Source of the DNA: Akkermansiaceae bacterium
Lineage (GTDB): Bacteria; Verrucomicrobiota; Verrucomicrobiia; Verrucomicrobiales; Akkermansiaceae
NCBI GenBank assembly: GCA_018402445.1
Contig: JAGYIT010000007.1
Location: forward strand, 310,001 to 374,000
Reading direction: 5' to 3'
DNA: 64,000 nucleotides
A model generated the notes under the pieces. The model was not told the origin of the DNA and made no database searches. It saw only the letters and a list, made by a program, of their open reading frames with translations. Position numbers and translations under genes: made by a program. Position 1 is the first letter of the stretch; each line of letters opens with the position of its first letter. This document shows positions 54,462 to 63,490 of this stretch, piece after piece.

Positions 54462-55030
54462 GGTAGCTCGTCTGCCTTTTTCTCCCCCGGATCGGTCAGC
54501 GGCGACCAATCCAGCTCGCCGGTGTCCAGTCGGATCATTTCGCTAGCGTAAACGGCGTCCTCGTTGCGCGGGTCAATCTCGGCGGAGAGCTGGATGAGAA
54601 AGCGGCCGAGGGTGCGGTTCTCGCCCTCCTCCTGCTGGAGAAGAAGCTGGCCGCGGGTGAGGAGCAGGCGGGCGAGAACCTGCGGGCTGTAATCGCCCTG
54701 CGCCTTTTCCGGGAGAATGCCTTTCGCGAGCTGGAATTGGGTGACGACCGCCTGCCGGTTCCGCGGGGAAAGGTGAAGGGCTAGCGCAAGGATGCGCCGC
54801 CCTTGGTTCACGGAGACCGGCGAGGCCCCGCCCTCGATGATCGAGTTCGCGGCGTAGGCGGCGAGGTTCGTCGCATACTCGTCGCGCTCGGCGTCGAGCA
54901 TCACCAGATCCCGCGAAAAAACGCTTACCCTGATCTCCAGCGGCTCCCACGCGAATTTCGGCACCTCCATGCCGCACAGCGGGGAGAGCGCAAGCGCCGC
55001 GGCCATCGGGAATTGCCAAAGTTTCAACAT
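54458..55030 (-). CDS. uncharacterised exported helical protein
   Basis: The start at 55030 gives MLKLWQFPMAAALALSPLCG, a signal peptide possibly with a lipobox-like end (SPLCG), then GMEVPKFAWEPLEIRVS. The body (190 residues in total) is helical and TPR-like in rhythm: VNQGRRILALALHLSPRNRQ, then LARLLLTRGQLLLQQEEGEN and RFLIQLSAEIDPRNEDAVYA. No catalytic motif. It may be a lipoprotein involved in an envelope assembly; this is a guess. Convergent with the peptidase gene upstream on the other strand. Confidence 0.6.
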   Translation of the reverse strand: MLKLWQFPMAAALALSPLCGMEVPKFAWEPLEIRVSVFSRDLVMLDAERDEYATNLAAYAANSIIEGGASPVSVNQGRRILALALHLSPRNRQAVVTQFQLAKGILPEKAQGDYSPQVLARLLLTRGQLLLQQEEGENRTLGRFLIQLSAEIDPRNEDAVYASEMIRLDTGELDWSPLTDPGEKKADELP

Positions 55031-55050
55031 CGGAATAAGGATGGGAAAAG

Positions 55051-55644
55051 ATGGCACGCTGGCAAGGGACAAATCCCGACGACCTTCTCGCCGCGCACCT
55101 CGCCGGGGACATGACCAAGCCCTACCGAAAAAAGGCGTTGCGCGACGAGCTGAGGCGGCGGATGGCCGGAAAAAACGGGGATTCCTCCCGCGTGGTGTCC
55201 GAGGTCGCGGCCTACTTGCGCGAGCGCCCCCATGTCAGGGTGGTCGCGCTTTTCGCCCCGTTGCCCGGTGAGGTGGATCTCATTCCCCTGACCAAGGAGA
55301 CGGACCGGATCTGGGTGTTTCCCAAGGTGGAGGATGGCTCGCTCACCTTCTACCTTGTCAAGGATGCGGAAAGGGAACTGAAGCCCGGCGCGTTCGGCGT
55401 CCTTGAGCCGGTGGACGGGCTGCCTACCCTCTACCCGGAAGAGATCGACCTTTTCCTGTGCCCCGGACTGGGCTTCGACACGCACGGCGGGCGCATCGGG
55501 CGCGGCAAGGGTTTTTACGACGGCATCCTCGCAAAAGCCCGGCCGGATGCGGTTCGGCTCGGCATCTGCTTCGGCCACCAGCTCGTGGATGAGGTGGTGA
55601 TGGAAGACCACGACATCCGCATGCACGGCGTGATCGCCGGATGA
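55051..55644 (+). CDS. 5-formyltetrahydrofolate cyclo-ligase family protein
   Basis: 197 residues from ATG 55051; ATG 55111 (MTKPYRKKALRDELRRRMAG) gives the more usual N-terminus for the family, so the longer start is uncertain. Diagnostic motif GLGFDTHGGRIGRGKGFYD near residue 145, plus PLPGEVDLIPL and FPKVEDGSLTFYLV. The enzyme converts 5-formyl-THF to 5,10-methenyl-THF with ATP in folate metabolism. The gene is close to a divergent exported-protein gene (20 bp between starts). Confidence 0.85.
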   Translation: MARWQGTNPDDLLAAHLAGDMTKPYRKKALRDELRRRMAGKNGDSSRVVSEVAAYLRERPHVRVVALFAPLPGEVDLIPLTKETDRIWVFPKVEDGSLTFYLVKDAERELKPGAFGVLEPVDGLPTLYPEEIDLFLCPGLGFDTHGGRIGRGKGFYDGILAKARPDAVRLGICFGHQLVDEVVMEDHDIRMHGVIAG

Positions 55645-55690
55645 TCGGATAGGAAAACGGTTTTACCGCCGTATCCCCACCGAACATAAC

Positions 55691-56833
55691 ATGATGAAAT
55701 CGCTTCTCCTGTCCGCCTTTTCCGCCGTGCTGATTGCCTCCGCATCCGCCTACGAGGTGAAATCCGTCACCCCGGAGCAATCCGCCGAATACAAGCTCGA
55801 CCCCGCGTTTTTCCGGAAAGGGACCGTGGTTCAGGGCATTCTTATCGCTACTTCGGAGCGCGTTGCGGATGTCGCCCATCGGGAAGCTGCTTATCTCTTC
55901 GAGAGGATGATGAAAACCCTGAAGCCGGAGATCGCGCAGCGCATCCGCGAGGACAAGGTGCTCTGCATCCTCGTCGCGCACGATGAGCTGACCTCCGGCA
56001 TCCCGCAGTTCAAAACCGACAAGACCGGCGACGAACTCGCTTTCTACAACTGGCGGCAGCGCGGTTTCCTGACCAAGGTCGATGACCGGCGCGTGGTGTT
56101 TTTCTCCGAGGAGGATGTCATGGAATACGAGGGTGGCATGAGGATCGAGAGCATCCTGATCCATGAGTTCGCGCATGTGATCCAGTTCGCGGGTTTCGAC
56201 GACGCGCTCCTCGAACGCCTCACAAAAACCTACGAGGCCGCGATAGCCAAGGGACTCTGGAACGACGGTCGCGCCGCACAGCGTTTCCGCCGCGTGAAGG
56301 GCGACGCTCCTGTCAGCCTCCTCGGCGCGCTCGTGAAAGCCTTTCCCGGGCAATCCCCCGCACTGCTCCGGAGCTGCCTCGACGGCGGCGACATCCTTGT
56401 CAACGGCGAGGCGGTAAACGCCGACAGGAAGGTCACCGGCAAAGACGAGGTGCTCATCATGTTCGGCGGGCCGAAGGAATGCTACGCGATCAAGAACCGC
56501 GCGGAATACTTCGCGGAGGGCATCCAGGCGTGGTTCGATACGAACCGCACGATGGATCACGACCACAACCACATCCACACCCGCAACCAGCTGAAGGCTT
56601 ACGATCCCGCACTCGCCGGGCTTTGCGCGGATATCGTCGGCGACACGGAATGGCGTTTCGTCTCACCTCGGCTCCGCGCCGGTAAGGATCACCTAGCGGG
56701 ATACGATCCGGAGACGGCTCCCGTCGTCGCGAAATCCGACTTCATCGACAACGCCGCGCAAGACTACTACGACGAATACTGGACACCTTTCTGGCAGCGG
56801 CTGCGCGACAAATACCCGGATGCCGGGGATTAA
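55691..56833 (+). CDS. exported HExxH metallopeptidase-like protein with S4-like insert
   Basis: 380 residues; signal peptide MMKSLLLSAFSAVLIASASA. HEFAH occurs in ESILIHEFAHVIQFAGFDDA (near 160) and a second ligand Glu in NRAEYFAEGIQAWF (near 275), as in its shorter relative at 53748. Between them, ALLRSCLDGGDILVNGEAVN, then ADRKVTGKDEVLIMF resembles an S4 RNA-binding-type module, unusual for an exported peptidase. HDHNHIHTRNQL after the second motif is His-rich. Likely periplasmic; substrate unknown. Confidence 0.7.
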   Translation: MMKSLLLSAFSAVLIASASAYEVKSVTPEQSAEYKLDPAFFRKGTVVQGILIATSERVADVAHREAAYLFERMMKTLKPEIAQRIREDKVLCILVAHDELTSGIPQFKTDKTGDELAFYNWRQRGFLTKVDDRRVVFFSEEDVMEYEGGMRIESILIHEFAHVIQFAGFDDALLERLTKTYEAAIAKGLWNDGRAAQRFRRVKGDAPVSLLGALVKAFPGQSPALLRSCLDGGDILVNGEAVNADRKVTGKDEVLIMFGGPKECYAIKNRAEYFAEGIQAWFDTNRTMDHDHNHIHTRNQLKAYDPALAGLCADIVGDTEWRFVSPRLRAGKDHLAGYDPETAPVVAKSDFIDNAAQDYYDEYWTPFWQRLRDKYPDAGD

Positions 56834-56907
56834 GGTCGCCTTCCAAAAGATGAATTATCTTCTGGCATCCGCCGGGGGGCGCGGTAACTTTCCCGAAACA
56901 AAAAACC

Positions 56908-58359
56908 ATGAGCATCCACGCACAACTCAGCCCGGAAGCACTTCAGCGCCTTCAGCAGCAACGCAGAAATTCCACGATCTCCTCTTTCGTAGTGGCCGTG
57001 CTGTTCGTCGTCCTCATCGCGCTCATCCTCGGGATTTTCCTTCTTCCCAATATTTCCAAGGAGGTTCCGGTGATCGTCACCTACGCCTCCAGTCTTGAAG
57101 AGGAAAACAAGGTCGAGCAGAAAAAAGTCACCACGAAAGTGATGCGCAAGCCCTCCTCCCCTTCGTCGTCCATGGCGAAGGTGATCGCCGCGAACACCCA
57201 ATCGCCGACCTCAATCCCCGTTCCCGAGGAAATCGTCAACACACCTTCCCTTGACTTCGGCGACGGTGACGATTTCGGAGCCGGCTGGGGAGATGGGGAC
57301 GGCTTGGGAGGCGGGGGCGGTTTCGCCGGTATCCCCGCCACCATGAAGGCTCGCTGCTCACCCGCCGACCGGATGGCGCGCCTCCTCGCGGAAGGCGGCA
57401 CCCCCCAATGCGAGGAAGCTGTCGTCAAAGCCCTCGATTGGCTGCAAGCCACCCAGAAGCCCGACGGCAGCTGGACGGGCAACCATCCCGTCGCCATGAC
57501 CGGACTCGCCCTCCTCGCCTACCTCGGCCACTGCGAGACCCCCCTATCCCCGAAATACGGCGAGACCGTCCTCAAGGCCATCACCTACCTAATCGACGTC
57601 GGCATGAAGAACGACAACCGCCTCTCCAATAAGGACGCCACCAGCATCCAATGGGTCTATGACCACGGTATCGCCGCCTACGCCCTTGCCGAGGCTTACA
57701 CCTTCTGCAGCCAGCTCAAGATCCCCATCCCCAACCTCGACACCGTCACCAAAGGATCCATCGACATGATCATGCAAGGACAGAACGATGTCGGCGGCTG
57801 GGTTTACAAGTTCGCATCCGGCGGAGGAGGAGACAACTCCGTCGGCTTCTGGCAGATCCAAGCCATGAAAGCCGGCAAACACACCGGCCTGTGGCCGAAC
57901 AGCAAGTTCACCAAACCTTCCCGCGAAGCGCTCAAATGGCTCGAAAAATGCCAAGGTAGGGACGGCGCGATCGGATACCGCGGCGATCCGAACCGCAGTC
58001 CCGGTCTCACCGGCGGCGGCGTGCTCGCCTTCCAGATGTGGGATCGCGGCAGCTCCAGTCATGCACGAAAAGGCGTAAAATGGATCGCCGAGAACGCGGA
58101 GTTTGAGTGGGGTCAGGAAAGCTCCAACCTCTACTACCATTACTACCACGCCCAAGCCATGATCAACCATGGCGGCAAGGAATGGGACGACTACAACCTC
58201 CTCTTCCGCGACAAACTACTCAAAGCCCAGAACGCTGACGGCTCCTGGAACCAAGGCGGCATCAAACACGGCCCGGTCAACGTCCACATGGCCACCTGCC
58301 TTGCCACTTTGATGCTGGAGGTTTACTACCGCTTCCTACCCGGCACCGGCGGAAAATGA
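56908..58359 (+). CDS. membrane-anchored prenyltransferase/squalene-cyclase-repeat protein
   Basis: 483 residues from ATG 56908. One N-terminal membrane helix (VVAVLFVVLIALILGIFLLP, near residue 30), a Pro/Ser/Gly-rich linker (to about 145, with GWGDGDGLGGGGGF), then an alpha/alpha-toroid built of squalene-hopene-cyclase-type repeats: ALDWLQATQKPDGSW, IDMIMQGQNDVGGWVYK, ALKWLEKCQGRDGAIGY, LLKAQNADGSWNQGG (QW-motif-like). No DXDD active site is seen, so it is probably a binding or scaffold protein exposed outside the membrane. Monocistronic. Confidence 0.8.
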   Translation: MSIHAQLSPEALQRLQQQRRNSTISSFVVAVLFVVLIALILGIFLLPNISKEVPVIVTYASSLEEENKVEQKKVTTKVMRKPSSPSSSMAKVIAANTQSPTSIPVPEEIVNTPSLDFGDGDDFGAGWGDGDGLGGGGGFAGIPATMKARCSPADRMARLLAEGGTPQCEEAVVKALDWLQATQKPDGSWTGNHPVAMTGLALLAYLGHCETPLSPKYGETVLKAITYLIDVGMKNDNRLSNKDATSIQWVYDHGIAAYALAEAYTFCSQLKIPIPNLDTVTKGSIDMIMQGQNDVGGWVYKFASGGGGDNSVGFWQIQAMKAGKHTGLWPNSKFTKPSREALKWLEKCQGRDGAIGYRGDPNRSPGLTGGGVLAFQMWDRGSSSHARKGVKWIAENAEFEWGQESSNLYYHYYHAQAMINHGGKEWDDYNLLFRDKLLKAQNADGSWNQGGIKHGPVNVHMATCLATLMLEVYYRFLPGTGGK

Positions 58360-58362
58360 AGC

Positions 58363-58380
58363 GTGCGGCGCTCGCCGCAC
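58363..58380. repeat. GC-rich hairpin after the cyclase-repeat gene
   Basis: GTGCGGCG and CGCCGCAC pair perfectly around CT, 3 nt after the stop codon. No T-run follows, so it is a weak terminator or a REP-like palindrome. Confidence 0.45.
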
Positions 58381-58588
58381 ATTGTGTGGACAAATGCCGG
58401 GCCGTTCTCGCGGGAACCGCCGGGGAATACCATTCGGATTGCCCGCTCGACCGTGTCTGGCTCGATTTCACAGGCATCAAATACAAGCCCGTTCGTGTAT
58501 GATTCGACGTTTACGACATCGAGGAAAATCGGATCTGATCGATGAGTTGCGGCGCTGCTGGTGTTTCGAGACAAAAGGCAATGCCTCT

Positions 58589-59053
58589 TTATGCGAGCTT
58601 CGCTTCGAGCCCATCTGCCCAGAGCGAGGCCACGATCTTCTCCTGTGCGGTCTCCATCGCCTCGCGCTCGGGTTGCTCTTCATCCTCATGCCCGGCAAGG
58701 TGGAGCAGCCCGTGCACAAAGTAGCGTAGGATCTCCCGCCCGAATGGCTCGCCGTATTCCTCCGCCTGCCGCTTCGCCACCTCCGCACCGATCACGATCT
58801 CGCCGTGGTGGAAGGTAATCACATCCGTCGGCCCGGGGATCTCCATGAAATCCATGTGAACCCGGGCGCTCGTCTCGTCATCCACCAGCGCCACCTCAAG
58901 GGTAGCGAGATGTGCGAGGGAGTTTTCCTCATGAACCGCAAAACCGGAAGCCATACGCGCGGCGGCCTCGCCGATTTCCTCCAGCGCCGTCAGCCAGGCC
59001 ACGGGAATATCAACCGAGTCCTGATGATTTCCGACGATGACTTCCAGCGACAT
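58589..59053 (-). CDS. ybeY: endoribonuclease YbeY
   Basis: 154 residues from ATG 59053. The family motif reads HGLLHLAGHED: His114, His118 and then Asp in the third metal position, where E. coli has His; the variant is also found in other YbeY proteins. Upstream are GPTDVITFHHGEIVIGAEVA and LEVALVDDET. YbeY is a zinc-dependent RNase needed for 16S rRNA 3' end maturation and ribosome quality control. It starts 9 bp after the stop of the HD phosphohydrolase, a common pairing (ybeY next to pgpH), so the two are probably cotranscribed. Confidence 0.92.
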   Translation of the reverse strand: MSLEVIVGNHQDSVDIPVAWLTALEEIGEAAARMASGFAVHEENSLAHLATLEVALVDDETSARVHMDFMEIPGPTDVITFHHGEIVIGAEVAKRQAEEYGEPFGREILRYFVHGLLHLAGHEDEEQPEREAMETAQEKIVASLWADGLEAKLA

Positions 59054-59062
59054 GGCGAATGT

Positions 59063-60727
59063 TTAGTTGGCCCGTTCGGTGACGGTGGAGAGGCGCCCCT
59101 CGGCGTTCGGATCGCGGCCGTTCATGCTGCTTGAACCCCGGCGCGTCCCGCCGTTCTTCTCATCGGGCTTCGGGAAATCAATGCGGCTGTGCATCATGCT
59201 GTGCAGGGTTTTCGAGAAGCTCGCCTTGATCAGCGCCAGCTCACCGAGGGTTAGCGGGCAGCCGTCGAGCTGGCCGTCGTTGATCTTGGCGCGAACGAGC
59301 TCCTCAACCAGTGCGCGGATCTTCGCGGGCGTCGGCTTGCGCAGGGTGCGCGAGGCGCTCTCTATGGTGTCTGCCAGGCAGATGATGCCGCTCTCGCGGG
59401 TGCTCGGGCGTGGGCCCGGGTAACGGAAACTTTTCTCCTCCACCTTCGGCAGATCCTCGGGATTCTCGATCCGCCGATCCACCTTCTCCATATCCGCTTT
59501 CTTCTGTTCCTGCGCCTTGCGGTAGAAAAAATAGACGAGAGAATCACCGTGGTGTTCCTGGATCACCTGGATGATACGCGGATTGAGCTTGTGTTTCACC
59601 GCCAGATCCACTCCGTCCTTCACATGGGCGATGATGATCAGCGCGCTCATCGTCGGCGTCAGCGTGTCGTGGGAATTCTCACGATCGTCATGCTGGTTCT
59701 CGATGAAATAAGCGGCCTTCTTGAGTTTTCCGACATCGTGGAAGTAGGCGCAGACACGGCACATGGGTGCGTTCGCGCCGATCGATTCGGCCGCCGCCTC
59801 GGAAAGCGCGGCCACCACCAGGCTGTGGTGGAAGGTGCCCGGAGCCTCGAGCTGCATCCGTTTCAGGAGTTTGTGGTTCAAGTCGCTCAGTTCCAGCCAA
59901 CTGATGTCCGTGGTGAGGTGGAAAACACCTTCGAACATCGGCAGGAGGCCGCTGATGATCATGGCTGTCACAAGAGCGGTGGCGAATGCGATGCCGCTGC
60001 CGGTGGCGAGGATCTGGATACGGCTCATCGACTCCTCTCCGAAGATCGACATCGCGTCGAGTTTCCCGAGCACAAGAGCCAGCCCCACGGTGACAATACC
60101 CACGTAAATGCCCGCCCGCAGGAGCTGCACCCGCCGACGCACCTTGTCCGTGCAGAGGACGGCTGTCATCCCTGCCACTAGGCTTACGATCAGATAGTTC
60201 ATCACATCGGAAGAAGGTACCAGCAACGCGCCGATCAGGCTCACGTAAACCGCCGAGAAACCTCCCACCGTCCTGCCGAGCAGAATGCCATGAAGCATCG
60301 GAGCCAACGCGCAGGGGACGAAGAGGTAGCGGTAAATCTCCTGGATGCTGCCCGCATCGGCGAGAGTCATCACCAACCTGACGATCAGCAGGTGGCCGAT
60401 CAACCCTCCGAGAACGAGGATTACCCGGCTGTTTTTCCGGCTGATCCCCTGGTGCCCTACGTGGAACATCGCCAGCGCCGTTAGGGCGAGGGCAAAGCCG
60501 TAAAGCATCCCCTTGAAAGGCTCAGTGGAAAAAGTCGCGCCCGGAGAGGCCTTCAGCACAAGCACCGCCGAAGCCACCGCGAAGGTGATGTAGAGTGCAA
60601 GCCTGACGAACGGGCTGTCCTCCAGCGCCTGGAGGGCGGCGTTTTCCTCGTGGACTCTACGCTTCCTCCCCAGCGAGAAACCCTTTTGGGTAAGCCGCCA
60701 GCGCCTGATGGTGTCAAGAAATCCCAA
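59063..60727 (-). CDS. PgpH-like 7TM-HD phosphohydrolase
   Basis: The start is probably TTG at 60727 (no ATG nearby). 554 residues: six to seven membrane helices in the first 290, then an HD domain: FHHSLVVAALSEAAAESIGA, CRVCAYFHDVGK, TPTMSALIIIAHVKDG and IIQVIQEHHGDSLVYFFYRK. Proteins of this layout (PgpH) hydrolyse c-di-AMP at the membrane. The large extracellular domain of Listeria PgpH is missing; here the chain goes almost straight into the membrane region. Expression with ybeY is likely. Confidence 0.85.
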   Translation of the reverse strand: MGFLDTIRRWRLTQKGFSLGRKRRVHEENAALQALEDSPFVRLALYITFAVASAVLVLKASPGATFSTEPFKGMLYGFALALTALAMFHVGHQGISRKNSRVILVLGGLIGHLLIVRLVMTLADAGSIQEIYRYLFVPCALAPMLHGILLGRTVGGFSAVYVSLIGALLVPSSDVMNYLIVSLVAGMTAVLCTDKVRRRVQLLRAGIYVGIVTVGLALVLGKLDAMSIFGEESMSRIQILATGSGIAFATALVTAMIISGLLPMFEGVFHLTTDISWLELSDLNHKLLKRMQLEAPGTFHHSLVVAALSEAAAESIGANAPMCRVCAYFHDVGKLKKAAYFIENQHDDRENSHDTLTPTMSALIIIAHVKDGVDLAVKHKLNPRIIQVIQEHHGDSLVYFFYRKAQEQKKADMEKVDRRIENPEDLPKVEEKSFRYPGPRPSTRESGIICLADTIESASRTLRKPTPAKIRALVEELVRAKINDGQLDGCPLTLGELALIKASFSKTLHSMMHSRIDFPKPDEKNGGTRRGSSSMNGRDPNAEGRLSTVTERAN

Positions 60728-61051
60728 AATATAAGGGTTGTGGTTGGCCGTCGGTCGATCAAAAACCGACTTGGACGGGGGCAGAGGCTAGCGGTAGCGC
60801 ACCCCCATGGCAATCCGGATTTTGGGACGTGAAAAGGAACTGAAGTTACGCGATTACGTAATATCTGATGCAGCGAATTGGGGGCAGGGTATTGCCATGC
60901 GCGGGCTTCCAGCCAGAAACCGCGCTATTCCACTCAAAAAGACAGCAGCGGTGTCACGGATCGCCTCCCGACACCCGCCGGTGACTTTTTCGCCATTGTC
61001 TGCGGTCATTGACCTTTCTCCGCTGGGGGCTTATCTCATCGGCTCTATCCG
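60728..61051. other. 324-bp divergent region between the PgpH-like gene and prfC
   Basis: It must carry promoters for both divergent genes. I see no repeat, RNA gene or credible short coding frame, and no promoter pair I would defend. Confidence 0.4.
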
Positions 61052-62689
61052 ATGTCCCTTCCCGCCTACACCACACCTTCGCCCGCCCTCCAGAAGGAGG
61101 TTACGCGCCGCCGCTCCTTCGCGATCATCTCCCACCCCGACGCCGGTAAAACCACCCTGACGGAAAAATTCCTCCTCTACGGCGGCGCCCTTCAGCTCGC
61201 CGGCTCTGTCACCGCCAAAAAAAACCAGCGTGCCACTACCTCCGACTGGATGGAAATGGAAAAGCAGCGCGGCATCTCCGTTTCCTCCACCGTCCTCCAA
61301 TTCGAATACAAGAACTGCGTCGTCAACATCCTCGACACGCCCGGGCACAAGGATTTCTCCGAGGACACCTACCGCGTCCTCACCGCCGTGGACGCCGCGG
61401 TGATGGTGGTCGATGCGGGCAAGGGCATCGAGTCGCAGACGCGAAAACTCTTCGAGGTCTGCCGCCGCCGGGGCGTTCCGATTTTCACTTTCATGAACAA
61501 GCTCGACCGCCCCGCGCGGCCCACGCTCGATCTCCTCGACGAGCTGGAATCCGTCCTCGGCATCCACGCGTTTCCCGTCAACTGGCCGCTCGGCGACGGG
61601 CCGCGCTTCAAGGGCGTTTACGATAGGGAGCACAATAAGGTCCACCTCTTCGAACGCACGGCCCACGGCGCATTCCAGGCACCCGTGAATGTCTCGGGCA
61701 TCGAGGACGAGGGTGTGAAAAACGCGGTTGACGAGATTACCTACAAGCAAGTGTGCGAGGAGCTGGAACTGTTAGAAGGCGCGGGCGCGGACTTCGATGT
61801 GAACGAAGTCCTTGCCGGAAGGCTTACTCCGGTTTTCTTCGGATCCGCCGCGAACAACTTCGGCGTCCAGCTATTGCTAGACCGCTTCCTTGAGCTTTCC
61901 CCACCGCCGCTGCCCCGCCAAAGCGCGGGCGAAACCATCCATCCCGCCGCCGAGGGTTTTTCCGCCTTCGTTTTCAAAATCCAGGCGAACATGAACCCAA
62001 AGCACCGGGATCGCATCGCCTTCATCCGCATCGTATCGGGTCGCTTCGAGCGCGACATGGATGTCATCAACACCCGCACGGGCGCGACCATCCGCCTCGC
62101 CAATTCGCAGCGTCTCTTCGCCCGCGAACGCGAAACGGTCGATGACGCCTTCGCCGGCGATGTGGTCGGTCTCGTCGGCAACTACGACCTACTCATCGGC
62201 GACACACTTGCCTCCGCGCCGGATGTGAAATTCGACGAGATCCCGCGTTTCCCACCCGAGTGCTTTTCCTACCTCACCAACAAATCCACTGCAAAATACA
62301 AGCGCTTCCAGAGCGGCCTTGAACAACTCCTAAAAGAGGGCGTTGCCTCGGAGTTCACCCTCCTCGACGCGCCCGCCACTTCCAACAGCATCCTGCTCGG
62401 CGCGGTCGGCCCGCTCCAGTTCGAGGTACTCCAGCACCGCCTCGAAGGCGAATACGCCGCCGAGACCCGCATCGAATCCGCCGACTGGTCGATCGCCCGC
62501 TGGCTCAAGCCGAAGGAGGGCGATCCGCTCGCCCCGGAAGCCCGCCCCGCGCTCTCCATGGGCACCGTCCTCGCCCGCGATCCCAACGGCTGGCTCACCG
62601 CCCTTTTCCCCGGTGAGTGGGCCATGAAAACGTTCACCGAGAAAAACGAGGACTGGATCATCTCCGAACAGCCCTTCCCACCGCTGTGA
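61052..62689 (+). CDS. prfC: peptide chain release factor 3
   Basis: 545 residues. GTPase motifs: G1 SHPDAGKT near residue 28, G2 RGISVSSTV, G3 DTPGHKDF, G4 NKLD. The 70-residue stretch with QRATTSDWMEMEKQRGISVS is specific for RF3, as is the C-terminal half (IQANMNPKHRDRIAFIRIVS, GAVGPLQFEVLQHRLEGEY). RF3 ejects RF1/RF2 from the ribosome after termination. ATG at 61052; a stand-alone gene divergent from the PgpH-like gene. Confidence 0.95.
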   Translation: MSLPAYTTPSPALQKEVTRRRSFAIISHPDAGKTTLTEKFLLYGGALQLAGSVTAKKNQRATTSDWMEMEKQRGISVSSTVLQFEYKNCVVNILDTPGHKDFSEDTYRVLTAVDAAVMVVDAGKGIESQTRKLFEVCRRRGVPIFTFMNKLDRPARPTLDLLDELESVLGIHAFPVNWPLGDGPRFKGVYDREHNKVHLFERTAHGAFQAPVNVSGIEDEGVKNAVDEITYKQVCEELELLEGAGADFDVNEVLAGRLTPVFFGSAANNFGVQLLLDRFLELSPPPLPRQSAGETIHPAAEGFSAFVFKIQANMNPKHRDRIAFIRIVSGRFERDMDVINTRTGATIRLANSQRLFARERETVDDAFAGDVVGLVGNYDLLIGDTLASAPDVKFDEIPRFPPECFSYLTNKSTAKYKRFQSGLEQLLKEGVASEFTLLDAPATSNSILLGAVGPLQFEVLQHRLEGEYAAETRIESADWSIARWLKPKEGDPLAPEARPALSMGTVLARDPNGWLTALFPGEWAMKTFTEKNEDWIISEQPFPPL

Positions 62690-62733
62690 AATCCTCGCTC
62701 GCAATCGCCGCCGCCGTCAGGTAATTTCCTCCC

Positions 62734-62961
62734 ATGAGCGAGATTCCCCGCATCATCAACATCGAGGAAACCATCGGGAAAACTGTGGGCAGGCGGCGTC
62801 CTTCAAAAGATCCGTTCGTCTCCGTAAGCCGACTCCAAAAGACCGCTCACGATCTTCTCACCGCGTGCGGACACAGGGTCGGCAAAAAAGGTGTTTTCAG
62901 ATTCAACAGCCAAGAGGAAGCAGACCTATGGTGGACGCAGAATACGATCCTGAAGAAATAG
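62734..62961 (+). CDS. small protein paired with the nucleotidyltransferase-like gene
   Basis: 75 residues, MSEIPRIINIEETIGKTVGR, with SRLQKTAHDLLTACGHRVG and a final WWTQNTILKK. Basic, no known family. Its 3' end overlaps the next gene by 34 bases. Likely the first gene of a two-gene, possibly toxin-antitoxin-type cassette; this is inference from order and size. Confidence 0.55.
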   Translation: MSEIPRIINIEETIGKTVGRRRPSKDPFVSVSRLQKTAHDLLTACGHRVGKKGVFRFNSQEEADLWWTQNTILKK

Positions 62962-63449
62962 AACAGCCGGTTCCCAGGACACCATCCATGGAGGATTTGG
63001 TTGAGCTATGTAGGATACTCAACAAGAGTGATGCCAAGTATCTTGTCATCGGAGGTTTCGCGATCATCAGTTCAGGATATTTGAGGGTCACCCAAGATCT
63101 CGATTTCGTGATAGCCACCGATCTTGAAAACGAGGCGAAGGTCTATGCTGCCCTCGCCACCCTCCCGGATAAAGCCGTCCTTGAACTCAAGCCCGGTGAG
63201 GTCTCGCAATACACGGTCGTCCGCATCAACGACGAGATTACCGTCGATCTCATGGCCTCCGCGAGCGGCATCACTTACGAGGAGGCGAAAAATGACATCG
63301 TAATCCGGGAGATCAGCGGAATACCTATCCCATTCGCCTCACCCCGCCTCCTCTACCGAATGAAGGAAAAAACCTACCGCGAGAAAGACCGAGCCGACTT
63401 ACTTTTCCTTCGTACCCATTACGCCGAGGAAATCTTCGGAAAAGAGTAG
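62928..63449 (+). CDS. AbiEii/MNT-type nucleotidyltransferase-like protein
   Basis: ATG at 62928, with GAGGAAG about 10 nt upstream; 173 residues. IGGFAIISSGYLRVTQDLDF follows the pattern G-G-x-A...T-x-D-x-D of minimal nucleotidyltransferases in AbiEii/DUF6036 proteins, with the metal-binding DLDF pair. VNDEI-like and MASASGITYEEAK downstream, and FASPRLLYRMKEKTYREKDR near the C-terminus, are typical. Shares layout with the gene at 46112. Possible toxin of a type IV-like pair with the overlapping upstream gene. Confidence 0.7.
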   Translation: MVDAEYDPEEIEQPVPRTPSMEDLVELCRILNKSDAKYLVIGGFAIISSGYLRVTQDLDFVIATDLENEAKVYAALATLPDKAVLELKPGEVSQYTVVRINDEITVDLMASASGITYEEAKNDIVIREISGIPIPFASPRLLYRMKEKTYREKDRADLLFLRTHYAEEIFGKE

Positions 63450-63460
63450 CTCGCTCTTCC

Positions 63461-63488
63461 TTGAAGTTTGAGTTTTGAAATTTGAATG
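63461..63488. repeat. heptamer-phased array (TTGAAGT/TTGAAAT type)
   Basis: TTGAAGT, TTGAGTT, TTGAAAT, TTGAATG in 7-nt register between two convergent genes, nearly the same as the array before nuoK. Confidence 0.7.
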
Positions 63489-63490
63489 TT

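Noticed and set aside
58363..58380. Rho-independent terminator after the cyclase-repeat gene
   Set aside because: The hairpin is perfect but no T-run follows; listed as a palindrome instead.
60807..61160. 117-codon frame running into prfC
   Set aside because: It overlaps the start of prfC in another frame and its second half is the shadow of that gene.
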